This document shows, in pieces, positions 1 to 11,800 of a stretch of DNA of 64,000 nt. Where the stretch lies: assembly GCA_013397935.1 (NCBI GenBank), contig VZRN01006384.1:266993-330992 (forward strand). The letters are read 5' to 3'. A program made the translations under genes and the position numbers. Every line of letters starts with the position of its first letter. Within the stretch, counting starts at the first letter, position 1. Below the pieces are notes generated by a model. That model was given only the letters and a program-made list of their open reading frames with translations. It was not told the DNA's origin and made no database searches. This DNA comes from Dasyornis broadbenti. Lineage: Eukaryota; Chordata; Aves; Passeriformes; Dasyornithidae.

Positions 1-1360
1 TGGCAGATAAAAGCCAGCTTCCTCCTCATGGCTCACAGTGAGCACATGGAAACAGAATATTGCTTTGCCAAGCTTACGTGATTATTGCAAAATTCGTTTC
101 CCTAATATCTCTGTTTCCTGCAGCAGATGATAGGAAAAAGCGAGCCTAATCAGCTAAAATGTTTTCTTTTCCACATGAGGATTAAAATTTCATGGTGTGC
201 TTTCAATTCAAATATTCTTGAATGCCTACAACAGTAGCTTATTGAATAAAATGAATGTAAACCAGAAAAATGCATGGGTTTACTTCTCTCATTAATCAGA
301 AGAATAAATTGCATTAAGATGTTGATGTTTTCCTAAAACAGAAAACAAATGATTCTGTGAATGACAAATAGGAAGTAACACCGAACTGCTGCACATTTTG
401 TAACAGCTGCCGCCAAGAGCTGCAAACATGAGAGGTAAATGAATAATCACCGACAGAGCAGAACAGCCATTAGACATAATGATAGAAAACCTCCTTTCAC
501 ACTCACAGACATCAAGTTTTCTGTGCAATTAAAAGTTGGCAAAAGCAAACAATCGGCTTTAAAACAAGACAAAGAACTATGAAAAGAACCTGGCTTTTTG
601 CTTCAAGTGAGTGGACTGTGAATGAATTCAGTTGCTCTGCTTGGAAAAGGGAGCAAACGAGAGCATATGCTTTTTCACCCTTCAAAAAAATTCAGTGTAA
701 GGAAAAATATCAACTGTTTAATAAATCAAACAAGAACTACTCAAAACATTCATCTCCTGCATTTCTTTTGAAGCAGAGCTAGTAACACCTCTCAAGAATA
801 TCTTTAGATTTGTGTCCCTCTTGAAAGGGGTGCAGAGAAATGGAGGCCAGGGGTTGTATCACTAGCTGATGAGCAGTATGAGCAGGATAAAGGGGGGTCA
901 GTGTAAGTGTCTTCTTCCGTGGTACCTATTTTTCTCTCATGGAGTGCTATTGATTTCTTAAGCATCACTCACACAAGTGAGGCAAGAGTAGTTTTATGTC
1001 CTGTGTGGCTCAAAATCCTTTAAGCACTATTTGACTTAATATTTTATTGAGAGCTACTTTTATTTCATGAAGGAAGTTGCCAAAGAAGATGGAGGATGTT
1101 ATTTGGGTGGAACCTAGGAGAAGATACTGACTGAAGGAGGGACAATGTAGGAAGCGGGGAAGTGTGTTGGAAACAAGCAATTGATCTTCTCAGTGTCACA
1201 GAGTAAAACCAAGACAATGTGACTTTGCATGGTGATTTCCTTGTGAATGCTTTTCTTTCTGTGTGGGTTTGTGAGTTTGTGATACAAAACCTGGAATTTG
1301 TCTGATTTCATCTTTGTTCTTGTTTTAAATTTCTGCTAAATTCTAATTTCCACATCCTAA

Positions 1361-1418
1361 TTCCTTCCTTCCTTCCTTCCTTCCTTCCTTCCTTCCTTCC
1401 TTCCTTCCTTCCTTCCTT
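1361..1418. repeat. (TTCC)n microsatellite
   Basis: About 14 uninterrupted TTCC units, the longest perfect tetranucleotide array in the window. Uninterrupted arrays of this length are usually length-polymorphic. The purine strand (GGAA)n is a homopurine tract. Confidence 0.97.
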
Positions 1419-1918
1419 TACAAGTGGATAGCAATATATCACTGATGACCATCTGTAAATGACTCTGGCCAAATCATGCTGAAAATGTTAGGCAAGTAAA
1501 AACCATATATCTCACCACTGAGCAAGAGGGTTCAGGGTTGCATTTTTCTGTGATCTTGACTGTTTTATTTTTATTATTAGGAAAGAAGATAGACTTTTAA
1601 TCGAAGTCCATTCCATAGAAATGAGAATACCTGAAATTTTAGAATAGAAGAAAATAAATTCAATAGTATCTTTCAGAAACATTTTCTGATTTTGTCCATT
1701 CCAAGTGAAAGGATGGTACTGTCAGTCTCCTAACTTTTAATGAAAACTTTCAGGCATCTTGAAATTTCAGAGTAAAAATTTATCAGCATAAATCTCCTGA
1801 AATACCATGGAAAACATATTTTTAGTACAATTCTTTACCACTGCTTTTTAGCTGTATTTTAATAGCAGGGTGAAAAGCAATTTATTGCCTTAGCAAAAAT
1901 TACTTTTCTGAGTTGGTT

Positions 1919-1963
1919 GGTTTGGCTACTGATGGTTTGGCTACTGATGGTTTGGCTACTGAA
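1919..1963. repeat. 15-bp tandem repeat, three copies
   Basis: GGTTTGGCTACTGAT occurs at 1919-1933 and 1934-1948, and with one change (final T to A) at 1949-1963. Near identity of the copies suggests a recent local duplication. Confidence 0.95.
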
Positions 1964-2082
1964 GGAAGTTCTAACACGAGTGCTTGGCTATTAGCATGTT
2001 AAGGTATTGCTGTATGGGAAAGCATTTCAGCACCCGAGCGTTTCATTGAACTGAAACCACAATTTAAAATTGTATTTGCAAG

Positions 2083-2100
2083 TTGACATAGGTAAGTGCA
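2083..2100 (+). repeat. First copy of a duplicated 18-bp motif holding a splice-donor consensus
   Basis: TTGACATAGGTAAGTGCA recurs exactly at 4091-4108. It contains TAG/GTAAGT, a near-perfect U2-type 5' splice site. No coding frame ends at it that I recognise. Confidence 0.5.
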
Positions 2101-3793
2101 TAATGCTGGAGCAGAAAGAAACACTTAGAAAGAAGGAAACTTCTCAGGAGTGAGTAAAGATTAGATTATATTCTTTGCATCAGAAGATAAGGAAAGGGAA
2201 GAAAGGAAAATAGAACACAAAATTAAATCCTAGCCCTTACCTCAAGAAGGGATCAACTTGATCAAGGCGAGATCAGACCCAAAGGTTCTCATGGCTCTCG
2301 TCATTCTCTTGCAGTGACATCAATCACCTTCCACCTGCCTCTGTTGCCAGAGACCTTTATAAATCCTGGTGGAAGTCAGATAAACAAATTAAAAAAGTAA
2401 AACTTCTTTGGGAAAAGTTCTCTCCTTTCTTTTGTTTCAGATTCGGTGAAATTTTTCAAAAGATAGGCTGTTAATTCATTACACCTTCTCCATAAAGATG
2501 CAGCAAAGTCTTTCCCAGTGAAAACTTGGATTAATCAGGTATCATGAATATCTGTCCTCTCTTTGTTAAGTTTGAAATAGGAAAAAGAAAAATAATAATA
2601 ATAAAATACTAAGAAAGACAGAAAACAACCCTTAAATTCAATAGAAATAAAATGCAAGGGAGTGGATGATGATGAACCTGAGATTTTAAAAACTACCTGA
2701 ATGTTAATAGTTTGGGCATCCTTGTAGTCAGACTGTTCTGTGGGTACATTGAGGGATGATGCCAGGACCCCTGAGAAGGAAAATTAATTGCCCAAGCTCC
2801 CTGGCTCTCAGTACTTGTCCTAGATATGATCACCCAGCCCTTGCCTGTGCAATGACAGAAAAGGATGTGGTCCTTTGTCACTCCCAGCTCACCAGAGCTG
2901 TGTCACATCTGTATCAGACACAAGCATGTATTAAGACAATGCTTTAAGTGCTTCAAACACTATTTGAAATTCAAATATTTTCATTCACTATTTCTGTGCT
3001 AGTTCAGGACCCCAAGTGAATACCTGGAGTTCAGTTTCACTGTTGAATTCTCCACAGATTGCCTAAACCAGGCAGAAACATTTTTCTTCAGCTTTGCCAG
3101 CAAACGGCTTTTATTAACAAGATATGGGAAACATTTGCAGGTTGAGCTTGATTTCCTGTAGCTTTTTTCATTTTCATTCTGCAAGGCATTTAAAACTCTA
3201 GAAAATTTTTATAGCATTTGCATGCCCCAATAATAGAGACTTAGGTAGTGTAAACAACCAACCAACCTGCTGGTCTGGACCCCTCCTGTGAAATGTGGCT
3301 GTTCTTCTCTTCTCACAGTATACATAACAGTATGCAAGCTTTACACAAAATAAACTTCTTGCAGGGTCTGAGCTTGCTTCTAATATCAGAAAAAAAATAA
3401 GCGTAATTTCCCTGCTACATATAGACCACTTTCCTTGTTAAATATAAATATACGTGTATATTCAAACCCATATTTCCTATATATTTACATCTAATTTTTT
3501 ACTTGTTGCTAGTGGATGATATAATTCCTTACTCTACACAATAATTCCCCTAGTAAAAATACCTTGCAACTACTTGAAGTTTTTCTCTATTCGTTTGTTC
3601 AAAGCAGCACAATAGCTTGTCCTGCATCACTAGGTTACTAAAATGCACTCACTAGAACCATAGGTGCCAGGGCACAGGGCTCCTGGCGATAAATGGTTCC
3701 TCCACTCTCCTAAATCAGGGAAATCTGAGAAGACTAAAATCAAAGAGGAGCCTCCTACTGTTATTTGCCATTTTGTTAATGATATCTGGCATT

Positions 3794-3830
3794 TAAAAAA
3801 CAAACAAACAAATAAACAAAATACAATACA
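3794..3830. repeat. (CAAA)n-like simple repeat
   Basis: An A-rich tract with CAAACAAACAAATAAACAAA. Imperfect tetranucleotide array. Confidence 0.85.
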
Positions 3831-4090
3831 AAACCCCAACCCAACAATGTCTTTAAACATGTTTTGGAACAGATCCTTCCTGATTGCTGATGTAGATACT
3901 TTTCCCCGGTGAGATCCCAAGAGAGAACAAATTTTGCACAAATAGTTTTTAAAGATTTAGACCTCTTAAAATTTTAATCTTGTGCAAGGCACCTTCTAGA
4001 ATTAGGAGTGATTTGCCTGCGTCAGGGTTTCCTCTGCGTGTCCCAGGAAAGAAAGCAGAAATGGTGGGGCAAGAAACAAGGCCTGTATCC

Positions 4091-4108
4091 TTGACATAGG
4101 TAAGTGCA
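4091..4108 (+). repeat. Second copy of the duplicated 18-bp motif
   Basis: Identical to 2083-2100, 2008 bp downstream of it. A weaker relative (CATAGGTAGGCGCAGAA) lies at 6166, another 2071 bp on. It also matches this copy in its following bases (CATAGGTAAGTGCAGAA). Confidence 0.5.
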
Positions 4109-5299
4109 GAAGTACAGATTTCTCTTTATCATATGTGTTCTCATTTTCATGTGTGTTTTTTCTTTTCCTTTTTTAAATCTCAGCCTCAGGCTCTCAGAGC
4201 TGTAGCAGCACCTTAGCTCATCTATGTTATTGGGTGCTCTCTCTCTGTCACACTTTTACACCATCCAGAAATCAATCAGTAGAAAAGTACTTTGGTATTT
4301 GAAGTTAAAATTGTTTTGCATATCAATGGCTCAGAGACATTTGCTAATGAGATTTTGATGCAACAGGTTAAAAAACTGTGAAACTCCCCGCTCTGGGGGA
4401 GGTACTGAGCATTCCCACCTGAACCTAAGCACATATAAATCTTTGGGCTTGAGGACTGGGGACATCACCACTTGATGGATCCAGAGGACGACCAGGACTT
4501 CCCCAGGACTGCGACCATCACTCTGACCAACAGGTGCCAGATTGTACTCTGACCTCATGGGTTAAAACCAGTTCTCTCTGTATCACTGTATTTGTTGTAA
4601 TCTCTTTAGTAAATTGGAACTCAAACCTGCAGTATCTCTTGGAGTGGTTGAGGGGAATTCATTTCTCTGACCAATTTACTTTTAAACGAGCCCATTTCCC
4701 AAGCTCTGAGCAATCCCAAGCTGATACTTTTAGATGTTTTCTGACAGCTTTGAAGATCAGTTTCTCTGAGGCATATGCAACATTCTCCTGAATCCCTGTC
4801 TCTGACTCTATTTTCCAAAGGAAAGGCCTTGGTATTTTTCTTCTGTTGTTTCCTTCACCCCACATAAGTGCTGGGCTAAAGGCAGGAATGTTGTTTTCCT
4901 CATAGACTTCTTGAGTTTCTCATCTTATTATTTGAATGCATCATTCATTTAATGTCATGACAACCAGGCAAAATGGACTGCTGTTGTCACGCATGATTTA
5001 TAGCTGGGTTACTGATGCAAAGGTAGTTGAAGTGACCAGAATAGCTGGTGATCATTAAAGTCTGAGTGATGAGGGGCCTAGGGAGGCACCTGAAGGCTAG
5101 TTTTCAAGGATCTTTAGCTCTCCCATGCTTCCTGCCTCTCCTGCTGCTGTGCCACCCAGGAGCATCAGCTTCTCCTGTCATCCTTCACCTCTTGCTTTGC
5201 TCTCTGTTGGCTGCTAAAATCTTTCTCCTAAATTTAGCCTGGTCACAAAAGTACACATTGATAACCTCATGTAAACGAAAGCATTCCTTAGCCCAGCTA

Positions 5300-5325
5300 A
5301 TCCCACTGACTTCAGTGAGAGTAAT
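5300..5325. mobile_element. Possible fragment of an ancient amniote CR1/SINE-like repeat
   Basis: CCCACTGACTTCAGTGAGAG resembles the palindromic CCCATTGACTTCAATGGGAG core seen in many old amniote repeats. Only about 25 bp are recognisable. Confidence 0.3.
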
Positions 5326-8300
5326 AGCATTGGGCTTCATAAATTAATAAACAGCAGAAAGAAATAAATGGAGGAGTTGGAAATATATTTTGTATTTCAT
5401 CTTGGCTGTGAAACAAATATGCATTTTCTGCTGTCAATTCATATTATATGAACTACTAAAACAAATGTATCAGATGACAAGACCTGCACACAGGCTCATA
5501 TTTGTGGGCAATAAATCTGGCAGGGAGTGAAGAACTGTGTGTTGCTGTTTCAAAGGAACAATGATCATGCAGCCTCAGAGCTCGCTGTTGGATTAAATCC
5601 ACAAGTTCTGGGAAGATAAACATTTCTTGGTCCCAAAATTTGTCTTTTTTTTCTCCTCATTATTTATTTGCACTTTGTGTAGACTGAGCTGGGCAGACAA
5701 TAAGGGAATGATGAACAGCATTGAGTTGCAAAGAGGAGCCTTCCAAAGCTGGGCTGTTGCTACTGTGTGCATGTGACAAGAGGTCAAGAGCAGCAAAACT
5801 TTGGTGTCTTGCTTGACCAGCTCTATCCCAAATGAAGGCCTGGATGCAAACTCTGCAACAGTGGTTTGGAACAGCTGCAAGGGGAAGGTCCATGCCTTAT
5901 TTGCCCTTTCCCTGCTCAAGCTGGGATAGTGCCCTAAGCGAACTCTGTGTTTTATACTGTGTATAGAGAGAGAGTTAATGCCTACTTTTTAGTCCAATCT
6001 AAACTCAAAAGCCACTTCAATCTTTTGATAGTTACATTAAAACTATTAAAGCAAAGTTTTCCATATACCTTAGTTAATAGCCAGAGTTTTTAAAATAATC
6101 TCCCAAACCTATGTGATTCCCATGTTAGAGACTCTACTTGTGACAAGAAGTATGAAAAGACACTGCATAGGTAGGCGCAGAACTGTATTCCAAAATGTCC
6201 TTAATCATCAAAAGGGATTTTGCTTCTCCTCAGTCTTGCATGACTGAGCTAAAATTTAATAGGAAATATCTGTCCCATGGACACCTATTTTTCATGAACA
6301 ACTTTGGTTAATGACCACGGTGATCCATGCAAACTTCTATATTGATTATCCATCTATTCTGATGTTCTCCAGTACAGAAAAGGAAAACCTCTTCTTCTAA
6401 ACTGTTTGACAGCAGTCACTCAGATATCTCAACACCAGGTGAAAATGCTTAATGGTGTTGCTTTCCCACCAGCCAGTCCTATAAAAAACGTGGTTTGGTT
6501 GCATTTTGAGAATTCTTATCGGGCATCCTAATATTTTCTTTCCACACTTGCAACTCCAAAAAGAACTACTGCTTTCGTTTTTTAGTGCCTATGTAAAAAG
6601 TAGTATATGTAATCAATAGGATTATATACAGCACATACATACAGCCTGGGAATTTACACTCCATTCAAACATAGTGATTCTCCTTTTAAAAAAACAAATG
6701 TAGGTAGGTAAACAGCTCAACATTCAATTCAGGAAAGAGAGTCTACTGCTTTCAAGAAAGTGATTGGGAAGAGGAAATGAGAAGAAGGGCACGAGCAGGA
6801 GAAGAAAAGTTATTTTATTAAGGCCTGAAGGCAACAAAAGGCAAGGTTTCTGTAGAGCTTTCTAGTGTTTAGTAGTTTATAATGAAACTCTTCAGGGCCT
6901 AAGTCTGCATCACTGACTATTTCCAGGTTACTCACCTCCCTTAAATTCCTTGGGATGTATTTGACTCCCTCATGGAAGCCTTGGTATTGTCTCTCTCAGT
7001 CCAGCATTTTTGTTTTGTATGCCAAGCAAGATCACTTTCTTTTCCCTTTGCAGACCAAGATTATCTATTCATCCAAAGTCAACACCAGCCTCTGGCACAC
7101 AGCAGTGCATCATTAACAGTGTTAATAAACTGTCCACAGAGCTGGCAGCAAGATAGTCATCTCTCTTGATACTGTTTAAATCTATAGAAATGTTTTTCAG
7201 TCCAGGAATTAACCATTTGGCTCTACTTTCAAGAAAGGGGAATGCTAGGCCGGATTTTTGGTGGAAATCGCTTTAGGGAAGATGTGGATGAACTTGGCAT
7301 CTTTGTAATCTCAGATACTTTCAAATAAGCTTTGATCTTAGCACTCCATCATGAAATTCATTTTCCCGGGAAACTTTACAGAAATGCAGAATTAGACTGC
7401 TATCTGCTTTTCTAAGGTCACATGAATGACTAGCATCAAACTTTTAAACATATCATCTTTACAACTCTAATTAAGAAAAAACACCCAGGTTAATTGTTTA
7501 CTACCACCTCTATTAACTGCTGCATCTATTTATATGTGGAAGGTGATGATAGCAACAGGAAGGTCTAGAAGTAAAAGAACAATGATAAAGGAAATTCATA
7601 CCAAAAATATTTGTATTCCTCTCATTCCCGCAGGAAAAAAAAGCTTAGATTGCAAATGTAGGTACTAGATAAACTGACACAACTATTTATCATTTCAATA
7701 TGCTATTCTCATAATTCTAAAACTCACAGATATTAATACAAAGTCACCTCAACATCTGCTAAAAGTAATGACAAATGTGCAATAAATATTTTGGACAGTA
7801 CAGCTAAGTATGTTTTTATACAGTGCGTCACTTATTTAAAAGTCCTGTTGCACCACAAAAACACTTCATGTTCTGAATTGTACAAGTTTAGTGTGGAATA
7901 AATGACAACAACAGTGAGTATCACTAAGGCTGCTGAAGCAGCCCATGCATGAACAGTGCATACATACAAAGTAGGGGTCACATTTTAGTGGTAAAACTAA
8001 AAGTGGACCCCTAAAAGATGATCAGGAAGAAAAAGCTTGCATTTTCAAGCTTAGAGACAGCCATGAGAAGTACTGTGATGTCATTAAAATGAGACGTAAG
8101 TCTACATCTTTTTCTTTTTAATCATACAATGTTTAGTTCAGTCATTTAGTGACTTGTCCAATCTGTTCTCAGTTATTAAAGGATCTCTGAAGACGTTTTA
8201 ACATCCCAAGGGCTTGCCTTCAATACATACTTAATACTTGATAAAATTGAATCAGAATATCTGCAATCTTTCCTTTCCATACTTAACATGTACAAAGCAT

Positions 8301-8794
8301 CACTTAAGTAAAAGGAAGCAAAGGGCTGAAAGATTGTAATGAGCCCATTTGCTGCTCTCGTTTGCACTGGTTCTGTCAGCATTACACTTGCTTGCTCTGG
8401 ATTGTGCCATAAAGCCATTTCAAAAAAGCTTGGAAAGAGCAGATTTTTGCTGTAAACATCAGGACAGGAAGCTGCTGAGTGCAGAAGAATAAGAGTTTCT
8501 TTAAAAGGGGGATGCAGAGACCAATATTTCTATGTATGTGCTCTAAATAAGGAGCTCTTGCTCATGCACAGGTGTTGAACAACTGTGGTCCTGCAGAAGG
8601 AAAACAATGTTGGTGTGCCGGTGTTTCGCTGCTTTCCATTATGATTCTCTCCAAGATGTAAAGCAACGCCTTCTATTGTTTCACCCACCTTGTCTACCAG
8701 TTAATCCACAGACATCTGCAAAATCACAAACTGAGATATCCTTTAGTTTAAGGACAGTGCACACCAAAACCAATCTGCTTGAGTGTATCCCAGG

Positions 8795-8808
8795 TCAGCA
8801 GGTGGCGA
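8795..8808 (+). promoter_or_regulatory. CTCF-like motif
   Basis: TCAGCAGGTGGCGA matches the CTCF core CCASYAGRKGGCRS at 12 of 14 positions, failing only at the first and last. Forward orientation. No repeat element is recognised around it. Confidence 0.35.
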
Positions 8809-8811
8809 TAT

Positions 8812-11800
8812 CTTTGGACCAGTTAAAAAGTGTCACTCAGAAAGCCATTGGCAGGGCAGGAGAGAGCACACGAATGATTTAGTGAGCTGTCATCCCTCGA
8901 AGTGCTGTCCCTTCTGCTTAAACAAAAGGTAGCTTTTCAGGACACGATTGAGAGAAATTTGTGCTTTTTCTACTTTTCTGCTAAATAAGGCTTCGTGTCA
9001 TTGCCTTAAATGCTGTAATGTTCCAACAACAGAACAAGCATTTTGGGGAAATGGGCCCATTATTTCTTTGTTCATGGAAGAATCTGAAAAATGCCCAGAT
9101 CTGCTCTGCTAAGTGGAGTAAGGTGAGTAGATCTGGTGAAGAGCTGTAAAACTTCAAATCCTGCTCATAATGTGCTGTTAGCATGACTTTGGCACTAGTG
9201 TAGCATAGCCTCCCTGGTTAACTCTGGTTCCATGAATCACCTCAGGCTCTTTTTCTGCAAGTGTTTCTGTGAGTTTTGTCCCATCCAGATATTTTTTGGG
9301 AGTTTCTCCCATCCATAGTTTTATCCTCTTAGCTAAATTTCTTCCAAGTCAGAATCCCCACTTGACACAGTCTTTACTGCATGACTCTGCCAAAATTCAT
9401 AGTGCCACACCTGTGGTCAGGGCATTTGAAATCCTTTCCAGAGGAGATCTAATCCCAGCAGCCAGCTTCATAGCTCAGTCTCATACCTCCACATGCCTCA
9501 TTTGGCAACAGCAACATTTGATTTTCTAGATAAAGTTTCAGAAAGCAGATAAGGGTGAACAGGGCATTGTGAGCACAAATCTGCAGGACAAGCTTGGGGC
9601 ACCAGCTCTCCACCAGTGCCCTGCGTTCCCCTGTGCCCTGTGTGGTCATCCACATCCTGAGGAGCTGATGCTAATGCAGATCCACATGGGCACGGTGTCT
9701 CCTACCCTCATTTTACAGCAATATAGGAATCACTTGGAAAGAGCAACTGGTGGCAGACTGCAGGTCATGGCTAACCATAGTCCACTTACCTCTCACCTGT
9801 GTGTTGTGTACCTTTACTGGCCCATGACATATTTTGGGGAACCAAAAACCATATTTTTGGTTCAACGTAAAAATGATAGGCTGTTTCTTGTCTTGCTGCC
9901 TGCTCTCTTCATTCACACCTTCCTCCACCCTGCAGCTGCACACTGTTGAAAACGCCGAGGGGAGCAGCGGGTTCCAAGAAGATGGTATTATCTCTTCATT
10001 CTGGAGAGGTTAAGCAATCTTAGGATCTTTCCTGAATGTAACCTTCCAGTATTTTGAAAGAGACTGCCACTGTATTTGAATAATCTCTTTACGTAAACCA
10101 GTATTATCTCAGAAAGTATGCCTTCTTGCAGCTATGAAATCATTTTTTATGTTTTTAATTCTGCCAAGAAACCCTGAAGGGAATATTTTTTTATACTAAG
10201 GCAAGACTGTAAATTTTAAAAAAGAAATAAGGTTTGAATTTGGAATATAATTGCCCAATGCCCTCTCTAAATCTGACAACTTGACACAATCAGGGGCTCT
10301 AGGAGGGGAATGATAGTGAGTAGATGACAGTGTTTTAAAATTTATTGTGAATTCAACTGAACTGTGCACAGAGGTATATCCACCATCTCTTCATGAATAT
10401 GTGTCATCTGCTTTTCAGAACAACAAAGGATCAAGACTCTGCGTAACTTTAATAACTAAAGGTCTGATGATATTTCCTACAGGCTTAGTTTTAGCCTTTG
10501 TGTTCTGCCTGGGATCCACTTCAGCTGCTCCAGCCTGACTTACAATTTCAACCACTTTCCTGGGCCCCATGGCTGTGTGATGTAGTGAGACTGCCCCAGT
10601 ACTGCTGTGCCTTCCAATGCCAGCCTCAAGGTCAGGGTGCTTGCTGGCTGGGGAGAGGGTGGAGGTATGCCAAGGGTCAGAAGGGTACCTCTAACTCAAT
10701 TTCTTGTAATTTTTCACCAAAAAAAACCCTCCTGTCTGTGAGAATAGACATGGTATACTTAGTGAGAAGGACAGGCCGCAGAGGATGTCCAGGACACATC
10801 AAGATCCAACCTGTTTTCTGACAAATAGTGGCACAAATAGGAATAACCCTCTGTGGAAATCAGTGGGGCTGATTTACCCTTTTGTTGACAAGAGGGGAAT
10901 GATTGTCTTACCCAAGGTGTTGTTGGTAACACAGACATCTGTTTTATAGCCTGGTTCCTGGCACAGGTCTGTGAGCACTGTAGAGCTATTGATTGGAAAA
11001 GAGAGTTTTGTACTCAGCTGCTATTGCTTTGAGCTTTTCTTTCTGTGTTTGTTTTGCAGACAGCTAAATCCTTTCCTCCCAGTGTCACTGAGCCCTAGAC
11101 AAACACTGTGGTATTGGGACAGCACAAAGAATATGTTTTAACAGTTTAATCAAAGCGGGTAGGGATGAGCTCTGGGCTGCTGGCATAGTCCCAAGCTATT
11201 TCTTCTTTTTTTATTATTTTATTTCTAACCTGATATTTTTTTGTTAAACAGCTTGTTTGCTTTCAGGCTTCCCAACAGCTGCCACCAGTCATGGCTGACC
11301 CCGCTGTCCCAATGGCTGTGGGTTTTGCTTAACCGGGTCAATGAGAAACCCCACAGGGGAAAGGAATCTGGAGGGTCTTGTGTGGTTCCATAGTGTCTCA
11401 CACAGAAGAATAAAATAAACTCAAAATGAACATGCCTTCAATCCTGCCTTTGTGCTAAAGTGAGAGATGTTTTCATTTTCATTTCCTGTTTATCCAACTG
11501 AAAATAGAGATGATGGGAAAATGGATTTTTTTTTACCTGGAAGGAATTTCCAGTATTTTGGAGTTTGGTTTTTACCTTTGGGAATATTAAAAAGTGAAAT
11601 AGAAACTTTTATCACAAAGGTTATATGAAATTAAACGAACTGAACAATTTTGGAGCAATGAGTGCTTCTGGTTGTGTCACAGTGTGCCATCAGATTAATA
11701 GTTTAAGCAGTATGTCCAGAGACCATGGGAACATCAGCAGAACAGCTGAAAACACCCACAGAAATGAATGCTGAGGCCATGCAGACAAGTTATTTAATTT

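Larger units (their letters stand above)
1..8790. other. Non-coding AT-rich DNA
   Basis: No exon recognised. Frames are at most about 110 codons and overlap on both strands. The only structure I can support is the simple repeats, the duplicated 18-bp motif and the short ancient-repeat trace at 5300, listed separately. Confidence 0.75.

Noticed and set aside
1361..1418. TTCC array as a possible CRISPR or satellite array
   Set aside because: It is a plain tetranucleotide microsatellite with no spacers and no higher-order unit, and the genome is eukaryotic.
9569..9949. 126-codon plus-strand frame
   Set aside because: No recognisable motif, no splice context, and an antisense frame of 76 codons inside it.
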